The translations under genes were made by a program, and so were the position numbers. This document shows, piece after piece, positions 1-4,516 of a stretch of 11,642 nt of DNA; position 1 is the stretch's first letter, and every line of letters starts with the position of its first letter. Location: contig CAYIRQ010000037.1 in the NCBI GenBank assembly GCA_964365905.1, positions 1-11,642 of the forward strand. The letters run 5' to 3'. Below the pieces are notes generated by a model. It had not been told where the DNA came from. It searched no databases and saw nothing but the letters and a program-made list of their open reading frames with translations. Source of the stretch: CAYIRQ01 sp964365905. Its GTDB lineage: Bacteria > Patescibacteriota > Gracilibacteria > Peribacterales > Peribacteraceae.

Positions 1-2
1 TG

Positions 3-92
3 CGTGGACGCCTCCCGGAGAAGCGGCGATACCTGCATGGGGAGCACCATACCATAGCCTTCTTCCTCCTGGAGAGGTATCGTGTTTCCACG
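3..92 (+). other. open reading frame running into murI from the window edge
   Basis: The murI frame has no stop codon between the left edge and the ATG at 93. The 30 upstream codons read like protein, with a stretch LHGEHHTIAFFLLERYRV. Either murI is the second half of a fusion, or this is a chance open frame and the previous gene ends in another frame (there is a TAG at 55-57). I do not recognise the upstream residues. The start at 93 is preferred because MLGVVDSGVGG matches the normal N-terminus of glutamate racemase. Confidence 0.3.
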
Positions 93-962
93 ATGCTTGG
101 AGTCGTCGATTCAGGAGTTGGGGGTCTTACCGTGCTCCGGGAGATCCGTCAACTGCTCCCTGACTATGCAACCCTCTACCTCGGGGACAATGCGCGGGCG
201 CCGTACGGCGATCGATCGCAGGACGTGATTACGGCGTGGGTGAAAGAGTGTTGTTCATTCCTCTTTGATCAGGGATGCACGCTCATCATCCTCGCATGCA
301 ACACGGCGTCCGCGGAGGCACTGCGGACGCTGCAGCAGGAGTGGCTGCCAACTTTTGGAGGGCAAGAAGGGCAGGAAGGGCAGAAAGGTCATTGGAATAT
401 TCTTGGAGTCGTTCGACCTTTGGCAGAGGAAGCCGTGCTCCATACGAAAAATAATCGGATTGCAGTTATCGGGACGCGAAGAACGGTGGAATCACAGGCG
501 TATGTGCGAGAGCTCAAGGATCTTCAACCCGACGTTACAGTGCTTCAGCAAGCGTGTCCTCTCCTCGTTCCCCTCGTTGAAGAAGGATGGACGGATACAC
601 CGGAGACAACGCGGATTGTGCGTTCGTATCTGCGCAATCTCAAAACGCAGAATCCGGACACTCTCGTTCTCGGATGCACGCATTACGAGGCGCTCCATCC
701 GCTCTTCAAAAGGCTGATGGGGCGAAGGTGCACTGTCCTTCACTCCCCGATGATTGTTGCCGAGAAATTGAAAGCGTACCTTGCGCGTCATACCGAGTAC
801 GATCAAGCGATTGAGCGCTCGGGGAATCTCACCTTTCTCACGACGGGAGACCCCGTGCGTTTCCGAGATGCAGGCGAGCGCTTTTTTGGCAAAACCCTTC
901 CAAACGTGCAGCAGGTGCGTATTCCTGCCATTTCTCTTGCCAAAGGGGAAGGGGATAGCTAG
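93..962 (+). CDS. murI: glutamate racemase
   Basis: Interconverts L- and D-glutamate, supplying D-Glu for peptidoglycan; a cytosolic cofactor-independent enzyme. The 289-aa product has the family signatures: DSGVGGLTVL at residues 6-15, RAPYG at 35-39, the first catalytic cysteine in ACNTAS (Cys69) and the second in GCTHYEA (Cys195). Length is slightly above the usual 260-270 residues, because residues 89-99 (GGQEGQEGQKG) are an insertion encoded by a 9-bp tandem repeat between the CNT motif and the ILGVVRP strand. There is no Shine-Dalgarno at a proper distance; GGAGAGG at 71-77 is 15 bases from the ATG. The gene ends in TAG at 960-962, 14 bases before rpsO, and its 3' end carries the likely rpsO promoter. 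Identification is firm; the exact start is less so, because the frame is open upstream. Confidence 0.95.
   Translation: MLGVVDSGVGGLTVLREIRQLLPDYATLYLGDNARAPYGDRSQDVITAWVKECCSFLFDQGCTLIILACNTASAEALRTLQQEWLPTFGGQEGQEGQKGHWNILGVVRPLAEEAVLHTKNNRIAVIGTRRTVESQAYVRELKDLQPDVTVLQQACPLLVPLVEEGWTDTPETTRIVRSYLRNLKTQNPDTLVLGCTHYEALHPLFKRLMGRRCTVLHSPMIVAEKLKAYLARHTEYDQAIERSGNLTFLTTGDPVRFRDAGERFFGKTLPNVQQVRIPAISLAKGEGDS
360..386 (+). repeat. 9-bp tandem repeat inside murI
   Basis: Three units GGGCAAGAA, GGGCAGGAA, GGGCAGAAA follow each other and encode the G-Q-E/K run inserted in glutamate racemase. A 9-bp unit keeps the frame whatever the copy number. Confidence 0.85.
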
Positions 963-965
963 AAT
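937..965 (+). promoter_or_regulatory. probable rpsO promoter within the 3' end of murI
   Basis: TTGCCA at 937-942 (5 of 6 to the -35 consensus), a 17-base spacer, then TAGAAT at 960-965 (5 of 6 to the -10 consensus). The murI stop TAG is part of the -10 box. A start of transcription about 7 bases on would give rpsO a leader of only some 5 bases. Confidence 0.6.
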
Positions 966-976
966 GCATCGCCAAT

Positions 977-1243
977 ATGCTTACCCGCACAATCAAGAAA
1001 AAGCTCATCGTGAAACACCAGGTCCACGATAAGGACACAGGTTCCCCCCACGTTCAAATTGCAATCCTTTCCTCCGAGATCGATCTTCTCGCGAAGCACC
1101 TGCAGGAGCATCGGAAAGACGAATCCGCTCGCCGCGGCCTTCTCTCCAAAGTCGCCCAGCGCCGGAAGATCCTCAATTACCTCCGGATGCACAAACCGAA
1201 GGAGTACGAGAAGGTGATTGAGGCGAATAAGTTGAAGAGGTGA
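977..1243 (+). CDS. rpsO: 30S ribosomal protein S15
   Basis: Primary 16S rRNA-binding protein of the small subunit platform, contacting the central domain. The product is 88 aa, the usual length, and shows the family signature: the DTGSPHVQIA segment at residues 20-29, where bacterial S15 proteins have a TGS.EVQ-type stretch. After it come HLQEHRKDESARRGLL and the basic RRKILNYL helix. The start at 977 gives the normal N-terminus; an ATG at 964 is out of frame. No Shine-Dalgarno lies close by; a purine run at 943-955 is too far upstream, consistent with a very short leader from the promoter at 937-965. In many bacteria rpsO precedes pnp directly; here pnp is about 3.3 kb away, separated by the ureohydrolase, TrpR-like and three-paralogue genes, which suggests that this block was inserted between them. 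Confidence 0.96.
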   Translation: MLTRTIKKKLIVKHQVHDKDTGSPHVQIAILSSEIDLLAKHLQEHRKDESARRGLLSKVAQRRKILNYLRMHKPKEYEKVIEANKLKR

Positions 1244-1272
1244 AAAGTGGAATATTGCTGGGTCTGAGGTGA

Positions 1273-1301
1273 TTGCATATTATATGATATTGATGTAAAA
1301 T
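1273..1301 (+). promoter_or_regulatory. promoter placing the ureohydrolase mRNA start at its GTG codon
   Basis: TTGCAT at 1273-1278, a 17-base spacer, and TAAAAT at 1296-1301. Six bases separate the -10 box from the GTG at 1308, so the predicted transcript begins at or next to the start codon. An inverted repeat CATAT-T-ATATG (1276-1286) overlaps the -35 end. Confidence 0.6.
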
Positions 1302-1307
1302 AACAAA

Positions 1308-2255
1308 GTGAGAGACACCGGTGAAATTGCTGTCATCAAATATGGTTCCATCCTTGGTGGATCAAATACGCCGGCAAGTCTCAGTTTGGCGCCCCAGTAC
1401 TTGCTTGATCATGGGCTTCTTGAAGTACTTCAGAAGGCAGGGTGGCGAGTTCCAGAACCTGTTGCAATTCCATGCCCAAAACCTTCGGGGAACATGGTCG
1501 AGGGTGTCATGAATCTTGATGAACTTGTGGCAACATCGAGTTGTGCGGCACAGATTGTCGCTGAGCGAAGGGCGCGTCATCAGTTCATCCTTGCGATAGG
1601 AGGCGGCCAAGAAATTGATTTGGGTGTAGTGTCAGGTATTGCGGCGACGTGCGATGGTGAACTTGGTGTTGGTGCTGGCGATGGTCATTTAGACTTTAAT
1701 ACAAGTCAAACAACCATTACAGGAAATCCCCATGGCATGACCCTATCTTCCCTCATGGGACTGGGACACTCAAAATTCACAAACATTCACCGGCCGGGGA
1801 GAAAGATTTTACCCCGCAATGTCGTCGTCGGCTGCGTCAATTCCCATACACCGGATTTTTTTCAATCCGATGATCGGGAGATGGATCTTGCAATTCAACA
1901 TGGCGTTCGATTTCAGACGATGCATGTATTCAAGCAGCTCGGAAGGGATCTTCATCCTCTTTTGGACGAAATAGATGAGGTAAGGAGAAGGGTACAAGCT
2001 TTTATTGCGCTCATCGATATGGATGTAGTTGACCAGAAATATGCTCCGGGTGTTGCCATGCGGAACCCCGATGGTTGGCATCCGGATGAGCTATTACAGT
2101 TTACAGGGCATCTCCAGGAAAATCGCTGTGGTGGTGCGCCACTTGTTGCGGCAACAATTGTGGAGATTGATCCTTTGAAGGATGAGAATGGTATAACTGC
2201 CACGCTCGCGATCAATGCAATTCAATCACTCGTGGGCATGAGAAAGATCGGCTGA
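1308..2255 (+). CDS. arginase/agmatinase (ureohydrolase) family protein with altered metal motif
   Basis: A 315-aa protein of the Mn-dependent ureohydrolase fold, which in family members hydrolyses a guanidino group to release urea. Visible motifs: DGHLD at residues 125-129 (family DAHxD), NTSQTTITGNPHG at 131-143 (like the arginase substrate loop, including the active-site His), DMD at 237-239 followed by the APGVA stretch (family DxDxxDPxxAPG), and VEIDPLKD at 285-292 with the conserved Glu. The usual GGDH motif, whose His is a ligand of the first metal, reads GGGQ at 98-101. The rest of the active site is intact, so this could be a one-metal or altered-metal enzyme, one with a different substrate, or an inactive one. 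The GTG at 1308 is the first in-frame start after a stop at 1296-1298. It lies 64 bp after rpsO and is followed directly by the operator of the TrpR-like gene. Family is clear; substrate is not. Confidence 0.85.
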   Translation: MRDTGEIAVIKYGSILGGSNTPASLSLAPQYLLDHGLLEVLQKAGWRVPEPVAIPCPKPSGNMVEGVMNLDELVATSSCAAQIVAERRARHQFILAIGGGQEIDLGVVSGIAATCDGELGVGAGDGHLDFNTSQTTITGNPHGMTLSSLMGLGHSKFTNIHRPGRKILPRNVVVGCVNSHTPDFFQSDDREMDLAIQHGVRFQTMHVFKQLGRDLHPLLDEIDEVRRRVQAFIALIDMDVVDQKYAPGVAMRNPDGWHPDELLQFTGHLQENRCGGAPLVAATIVEIDPLKDENGITATLAINAIQSLVGMRKIG

Positions 2256-2282
2256 CATGTTCTCTTGTACCGGTACAAGAGA
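2256..2282. promoter_or_regulatory. palindromic operator upstream of the TrpR-like gene
   Basis: Positions 2261-2282 form a perfect 22-bp palindrome with half-site TCTCTTGTACC, centred on CCGG. It begins right after the ureohydrolase stop and covers the likely -35 region of the TrpR-like gene. The preceding CATGT is also shared with the second copy at 2621. TrpR operators in enterobacteria are likewise dyads containing GTAC half-sites, so autoregulation by the adjacent gene is a reasonable inference. Confidence 0.75.
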
Positions 2283-2293
2283 GCGGGTACATT
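2265..2293 (+). promoter_or_regulatory. possible promoter of the TrpR-like gene, overlapping the operator
   Basis: TACATT at 2288-2293 matches 4 of 6 bases of the -10 consensus and lies 6 bases before the ATG at 2300. With a 17-base spacer, the -35 would be TTGTAC at 2265-2270, a weak match inside the palindrome. The spacing to the start codon equals that of the ureohydrolase and uvrC promoters. Confidence 0.4.
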
Positions 2294-2299
2294 GAGGGT

Positions 2300-2578
2300 A
2301 TGAGCAAGGAGCGGGAACTGTTCCGGCTGTTCAGCCTCATCAAAAACCCCAGGGAAGCTGAGGCGCTTCTCACGGATCTCCTCACGCCGAAGGAACTCGG
2401 TTCTCTCGCGAAGCGCTGGGAACTCTTAAAGGAACTTGCACGCGGTACGCAGCAGCGTGTTGTGGCAAAGAAGCTCAAGCTGAGTATCAGTAAGATCACA
2501 CGGGGATCACGCGTCCTCCGCCATGGAACAGGGGCTGCGTGGATGTTTTTGAAGAGAATGGGCGTTTTGAAGAGCTAA
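2300..2578 (+). CDS. TrpR-family (TrpR/YerC-like) transcriptional repressor
   Basis: A 92-aa all-helical DNA-binding protein. It aligns along its length with the Trp repressor: LTPKELGSLAKRWELLKEL (residues 28-46) matches the E. coli helix with Thr44 and Arg54, and KITRGSRVLRHGTG (65-78) matches the ITRGS recognition-helix region. Residues equal to TrpR Thr44, Arg54 and Arg84, which contact L-tryptophan, are present as Thr29, Arg39 and Arg68. The equivalent of Thr81 is Lys65, and the turn between the DNA-binding helices is one residue shorter. The RHGTGAA tail resembles chlamydial-type TrpR more than YerC. It is flanked on both sides by matching palindromes, as expected for a repressor acting on itself and a neighbour. 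Only a GAGGG directly against the ATG precedes the start. No trp biosynthesis gene is in view, so the ligand is unproven. Confidence 0.82.
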   Translation: MSKERELFRLFSLIKNPREAEALLTDLLTPKELGSLAKRWELLKELARGTQQRVVAKKLKLSISKITRGSRVLRHGTGAAWMFLKRMGVLKS

Positions 2579-2601
2579 GAAATTCCAGCATTGGGAATGC
2601 C

Positions 2602-2630
2602 TTGACCTTCCCATTTGCGACATGTACTCT
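2602..2630 (+). promoter_or_regulatory. weak candidate promoter under the second operator
   Basis: TTGACC at 2602-2607 (5 of 6) is followed after 17 bases by TACTCT at 2625-2630, only 3 of 6 to the -10 consensus. The -10 lies inside the operator dyad at 2621-2652, where a bound repressor would block it. It is the only -35-like site I could pair with this operator, and it could drive the three small genes downstream. Confidence 0.3.
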
Positions 2631-2652
2631 TGTACCGGTACAACGGTACACG
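2621..2652. promoter_or_regulatory. second copy of the TrpR-like operator
   Basis: A 14-bp perfect core, TTGTACCGGTACAA (2630-2643), sits inside a longer interrupted dyad from 2621 to 2652 with outer arms TGTAC/GTACA. The first 23 bases (2621-2643) match 2256-2278 at 22 positions. It lies 42 bp after the TrpR-like gene and 208 bp before the first of the three small paralogues. Confidence 0.7.
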
Positions 2653-2731
2653 TCATGAAATTTCTTCTTTCTCCCAAGGGCGCATGGCAAGGCGACTGCA
2701 TCGAGCAGAGCGCCCTGCCCCCTCACCCTGA

Positions 2732-2752
2732 CCCTCTCCCCTAGGGAGAGGG
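2732..2752. repeat. GC-rich hairpin in the leader region of the trio
   Basis: CCCTCTCCC (2732-2740), loop CTA, GGGAGAGGG (2744-2752): a perfect 9-bp stem. The flank CCCTCACCCTGA upstream makes it resemble the CCCTCACCC...GGGAGAGGG dispersed intergenic repeat seen in many bacterial genomes. It is not followed by a T-run, so it is not a simple terminator. Confidence 0.6.
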
Positions 2753-2770
2753 AAGAATAAGGAGATAGCG

Positions 2771-2815
2771 CGCTCTACTCGTGTTGAGTAGGGCGGATTG
2801 GCCGTGTGCCAATTC
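2771..2815 (+). promoter_or_regulatory. two adjacent stem-loops upstream of the three small genes
   Basis: The first stem pairs 2771-2780 with 2786-2795 (CGCTCTACTC, loop GTGTT, one G-T pair). The second pairs around ATTGGC (2797-2802) with GCCAAT (2808-2813), again with a five-base loop, followed by TTCTTTG. They end 31 bases before the strong Shine-Dalgarno of the first gene. They could form a structured leader or an attenuator; no known riboswitch class is recognised. Confidence 0.45.
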
Positions 2816-2859
2816 TTTGTAGCTGCAGATCTTTCACAGCATTGGCAAAGGAGGTAGCA

Positions 2860-3192
2860 ATGACTGATGTCATGGTGACCTACGCAGTGGATCAGATTGA
2901 TCAAGGCGCGTTTGGTGCGGTCTTCCACCCCGTGACGGGAGAAAGGCTATCGGACCTTCAGTACGATCAGGGACGAGGCCAGTTCTTCGCCAACGATCAC
3001 AGTCCGAAAACGGGACTCGCTTGGGGCGGAGTCACAATGGAGTTTCCGCAAGAGAAGCGCTATCTGCCCCGCATCGGCGATGGTCGGGATCGGGCGACCG
3101 GTGAGTTCTACCATGAGCACTGGCGCTTCGATCCGTTCACAGGACAACCCCTGCGCCCGGTGAGCCCGCGTGGGCTCTGGGAGCAGGAATAG
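2860..3192 (+). CDS. small hypothetical protein, first of three paralogues (RIGDG/HW-DP family)
   Basis: A 110-aa soluble protein of unknown function; no signal peptide or membrane segment. It opens with MTDVMVTYAVDQIDQG and contains a FHPVTGERL segment (residues 27-35), a YD repeat unit around LSDLQYDQGRGQFF, then LPRIGDG and HEHWRFDPFTGQPL. The last two blocks recur in the next two genes, so all three belong to one family, with this member the most diverged at its N-terminus. The start is fixed by AAAGGAGG at 2847-2854, five bases before the ATG; an upstream in-frame ATG at 2806 lies in the leader hairpin and lacks such a site. It is followed after 28 bp by the second copy. The repeated aromatic-DP-x-TG pattern might be a small beta-rich fold, but that is a guess. 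Confidence 0.8.
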   Translation: MTDVMVTYAVDQIDQGAFGAVFHPVTGERLSDLQYDQGRGQFFANDHSPKTGLAWGGVTMEFPQEKRYLPRIGDGRDRATGEFYHEHWRFDPFTGQPLRPVSPRGLWEQE

Positions 3193-3220
3193 AAGTCATT
3201 GTCTGAAAAGGAGATGAGCG

Positions 3221-3553
3221 ATGAGTAAGAGAGTTTTGTGGCGTGACTACACAGCGAAGGAAATGGATCGAGGGGAAGGGATGAAATATCACCCAGATCC
3301 GCTGCGAGGAAGTTCGTGGCCGATCGATGAACTCCACTACGACGCAACAGAGCGGAAGTTTCATCGGCCTCCTGATCTGGGGGCGCTGATGGAAAACTGC
3401 AGCGATTACGGCGGCCCAAATGCGTCCGAGATTGATTGGGGCTACCTGCATCGGATTGGAGATGGGAAGGCACACAAGGAAGGTGAGCCCTACCCCGATC
3501 ACTGGACGCATGATCCTCGCACTGGTGAAGAGTTGAAAGGAGGAAAGCGATGA
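3221..3553 (+). CDS. small hypothetical protein, second of three paralogues
   Basis: A 110-aa protein with no recognised domain. Its first 25 residues are nearly the same as in the third copy: MSK-VL-RDYT--EMDRGEGM--HP, with aromatic and charged swaps only. It has the middle element IDELHYDATERKF and the C-terminal blocks YLHRIGDG and PYPDHWTHDPRTGEEL. A good Shine-Dalgarno (AAAAGGAG, about 3207-3214) precedes the ATG. The stop overlaps the start of the third gene as ATGA, so the two are probably translationally coupled. Where the other copies have FDP in the HW block, this one has HDP. No secretion signal; the protein is hydrophilic and rich in His, Tyr, Trp and Asp. Duplication of the 5' ends of genes two and three looks more recent than the split from the first. 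Confidence 0.82.
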   Translation: MSKRVLWRDYTAKEMDRGEGMKYHPDPLRGSSWPIDELHYDATERKFHRPPDLGALMENCSDYGGPNASEIDWGYLHRIGDGKAHKEGEPYPDHWTHDPRTGEELKGGKR

Positions 3554-3876
3554 GTAAGTTAGTGTTACCTCGGGACTACACGCCGGAGGAGATGGATCGA
3601 GGGGAAGGAATGTCGTTCCATCCATGCGAAGGATATCCTCGCATTGGGGATGCGTTCAAACCCCCCGACTACGCCAAGGAGGTCAGGTTTGACCCTGGAA
3701 CACATGTTTTCGTGATGTACGGGGGGTACAACATGTCCAGACCTCTGAGGCGCATTGGGGATGGCAATTCCTACTCCGCTGGGATGCCGTACCCTCGACA
3801 CTGGTCGTTTGATCCTTACGAAGGTTTTGATTTGAACGATTACTACAACGAACCGGTCGGAGTCTGTGAATGGTGA
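3550..3876 (+). CDS. small hypothetical protein, third of three paralogues
   Basis: A 108-aa protein that starts inside the stop of the second copy (ATGA at 3550-3553) behind GAAAGGAGG. The N-terminus repeats MSKLVLPRDYTPEEMDRGEGM. The centre differs, with an extra YPRIGDAF block (residues 29-36) that looks like a degenerate copy of the RIGDG motif, then VRFDPGTHVF. The end has RRIGDG and PYPRHWSFDPYEG, and an acidic/aromatic tail NDYYNEPVGVCEW. It is the last gene before the terminator at 3941-3968, so the trio forms one transcription unit. Function unknown; conserved His-Trp and Asp-Pro positions in all three copies suggest structural or binding roles rather than a known catalytic site. Confidence 0.8.
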   Translation: MSKLVLPRDYTPEEMDRGEGMSFHPCEGYPRIGDAFKPPDYAKEVRFDPGTHVFVMYGGYNMSRPLRRIGDGNSYSAGMPYPRHWSFDPYEGFDLNDYYNEPVGVCEW

Positions 3877-3940
3877 TCTGCAGCTTTGCCCGCCAGAACG
3901 ACTCTGTCGGGCTGGGGCGAACGAGTGACGTTCGTCCTCT

Positions 3941-3968
3941 GGGCCCTGCCATGTGGCAGGGCCCTTTT
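3941..3968 (+). terminator. strong rho-independent terminator after the three small genes
   Basis: GGGCCCTGCC (3941-3950), loop ATGT, GGCAGGGCCC (3955-3964), then TTTT: a perfect 10-bp stem and a T-run. Two further stem-loops precede it: one roughly 3887-3911, with GCCCG pairing GGGC, and CGAACG/CGTTCG at 3918-3934. The end of the operon is therefore heavily structured. Confidence 0.9.
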
Positions 3969-4307
3969 CTAGTAATCACCAAGCCTCCGCGCACTGCTGC
4001 TTTGTCCAATGGAGCGACGTCCGGAACTTCCTTCGCTCAGATTTTTACTGGCGCTGTTTCCGACTCGAGCGCAATTTTTATGATCATGAGAATTTGCAAA
4101 GGCATTCTGGATAGCGAGCACAGTTTTTCGTTGCTCCTCATTCAACTCTCTATAAACCTCTCGTTGATACTCGTTGCTCCCAAAGCGGTCAGGAATATCA
4201 TCGTCCTCGATGCGACGATACTGGTCATGGACCGCTGCAAAATCGGGAGAGGGAAATCGAAAGAGCTCTGCAAGGCTCTGCACCTCAGTTTCCGTAGGCG
4301 TATTCAC
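3969..4307 (-). CDS. hypothetical protein, convergent with the three-paralogue operon
   Basis: A 112-aa frame starting at GTG with an acidic, protein-like N-terminal two thirds (AELFRFPSPDFAAVHDQYRRIEDDDIPDRFGS in part) and a helical NEYQREVYRELNEEQRKTV stretch. The last 30 residues are Ser/Arg-rich and less convincing. The GTG is the first start after an in-frame TAG. There is no Shine-Dalgarno; instead another short frame ending in TGA overlaps the GTG as GTGA and is preceded by AAAGGAG, so the true start or frame is open to doubt. It ends at the base of the + strand terminator. The family is not recognised. The overlapping + strand frame runs through the terminator and is less likely. Confidence 0.42.
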   Translation of the reverse strand: MNTPTETEVQSLAELFRFPSPDFAAVHDQYRRIEDDDIPDRFGSNEYQREVYRELNEEQRKTVLAIQNAFANSHDHKNCARVGNSASKNLSEGSSGRRSIGQSSSARRLGDY

Positions 4308-4384
4308 AGATTGATTCTATGTGCTTTCTTTTCTTCGTCAATCAGAGTACTGTCCTTTTCAGCTCCTTTCTTCCGCTGATGACG

Positions 4385-4447
4385 GTTAACAGTTAACAAT
4401 TGACAGTTAACTCGGTGTTTTTGCCCGCGCTGGTTGTCAATTGTTAA
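4385..4447. repeat. heptamer repeat cluster with inverted arms upstream of pnp
   Basis: Four 7-bp units in tandem: GTTAACA, GTTAACA, ATTGACA, GTTAACT (4385-4412). A 13-bp arm TTAACAATTGACA (4393-4405) is repeated inverted at 4435-4447, 29 bases apart. Further similar heptamers run on to about 4467. The rest of the gap 4308-4384 shows nothing else convincing. Confidence 0.75.
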
Positions 4448-4483
4448 ACGTTAATTGTTCACAGTTGGGCTCATGCCCATGGA

Positions 4484-4506
4484 GGAAAGGACATCGTATC
4501 CTTTCC
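4484..4506 (+). promoter_or_regulatory. hairpin in the pnp leader next to the start codon
   Basis: GGAAAGGA (4484-4491), a 7-base loop, TCCTTTCC (4499-4506): a perfect 8-bp stem ending 10 bases before the pnp ATG. It takes up most of the only GGAGG-like sequence upstream (4481-4491). The octamer CATCGTAT occurs in the loop and again over the start codon. In E. coli pnp is autoregulated through a leader stem-loop; whether this one acts alike is unknown. Confidence 0.5.
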
Positions 4507-4516
4507 CCTTCATCGT

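Noticed and set aside
1..92. Divergent - strand gene with AGGAGG before ATG near 46
   Set aside because: The visible residues are Cys/Arg-rich and unlike a real N-terminus; only a short piece is in the window.
3870..4379. 169-codon + strand frame
   Set aside because: It runs through the strong terminator at 3941-3968 and lacks a ribosome site.
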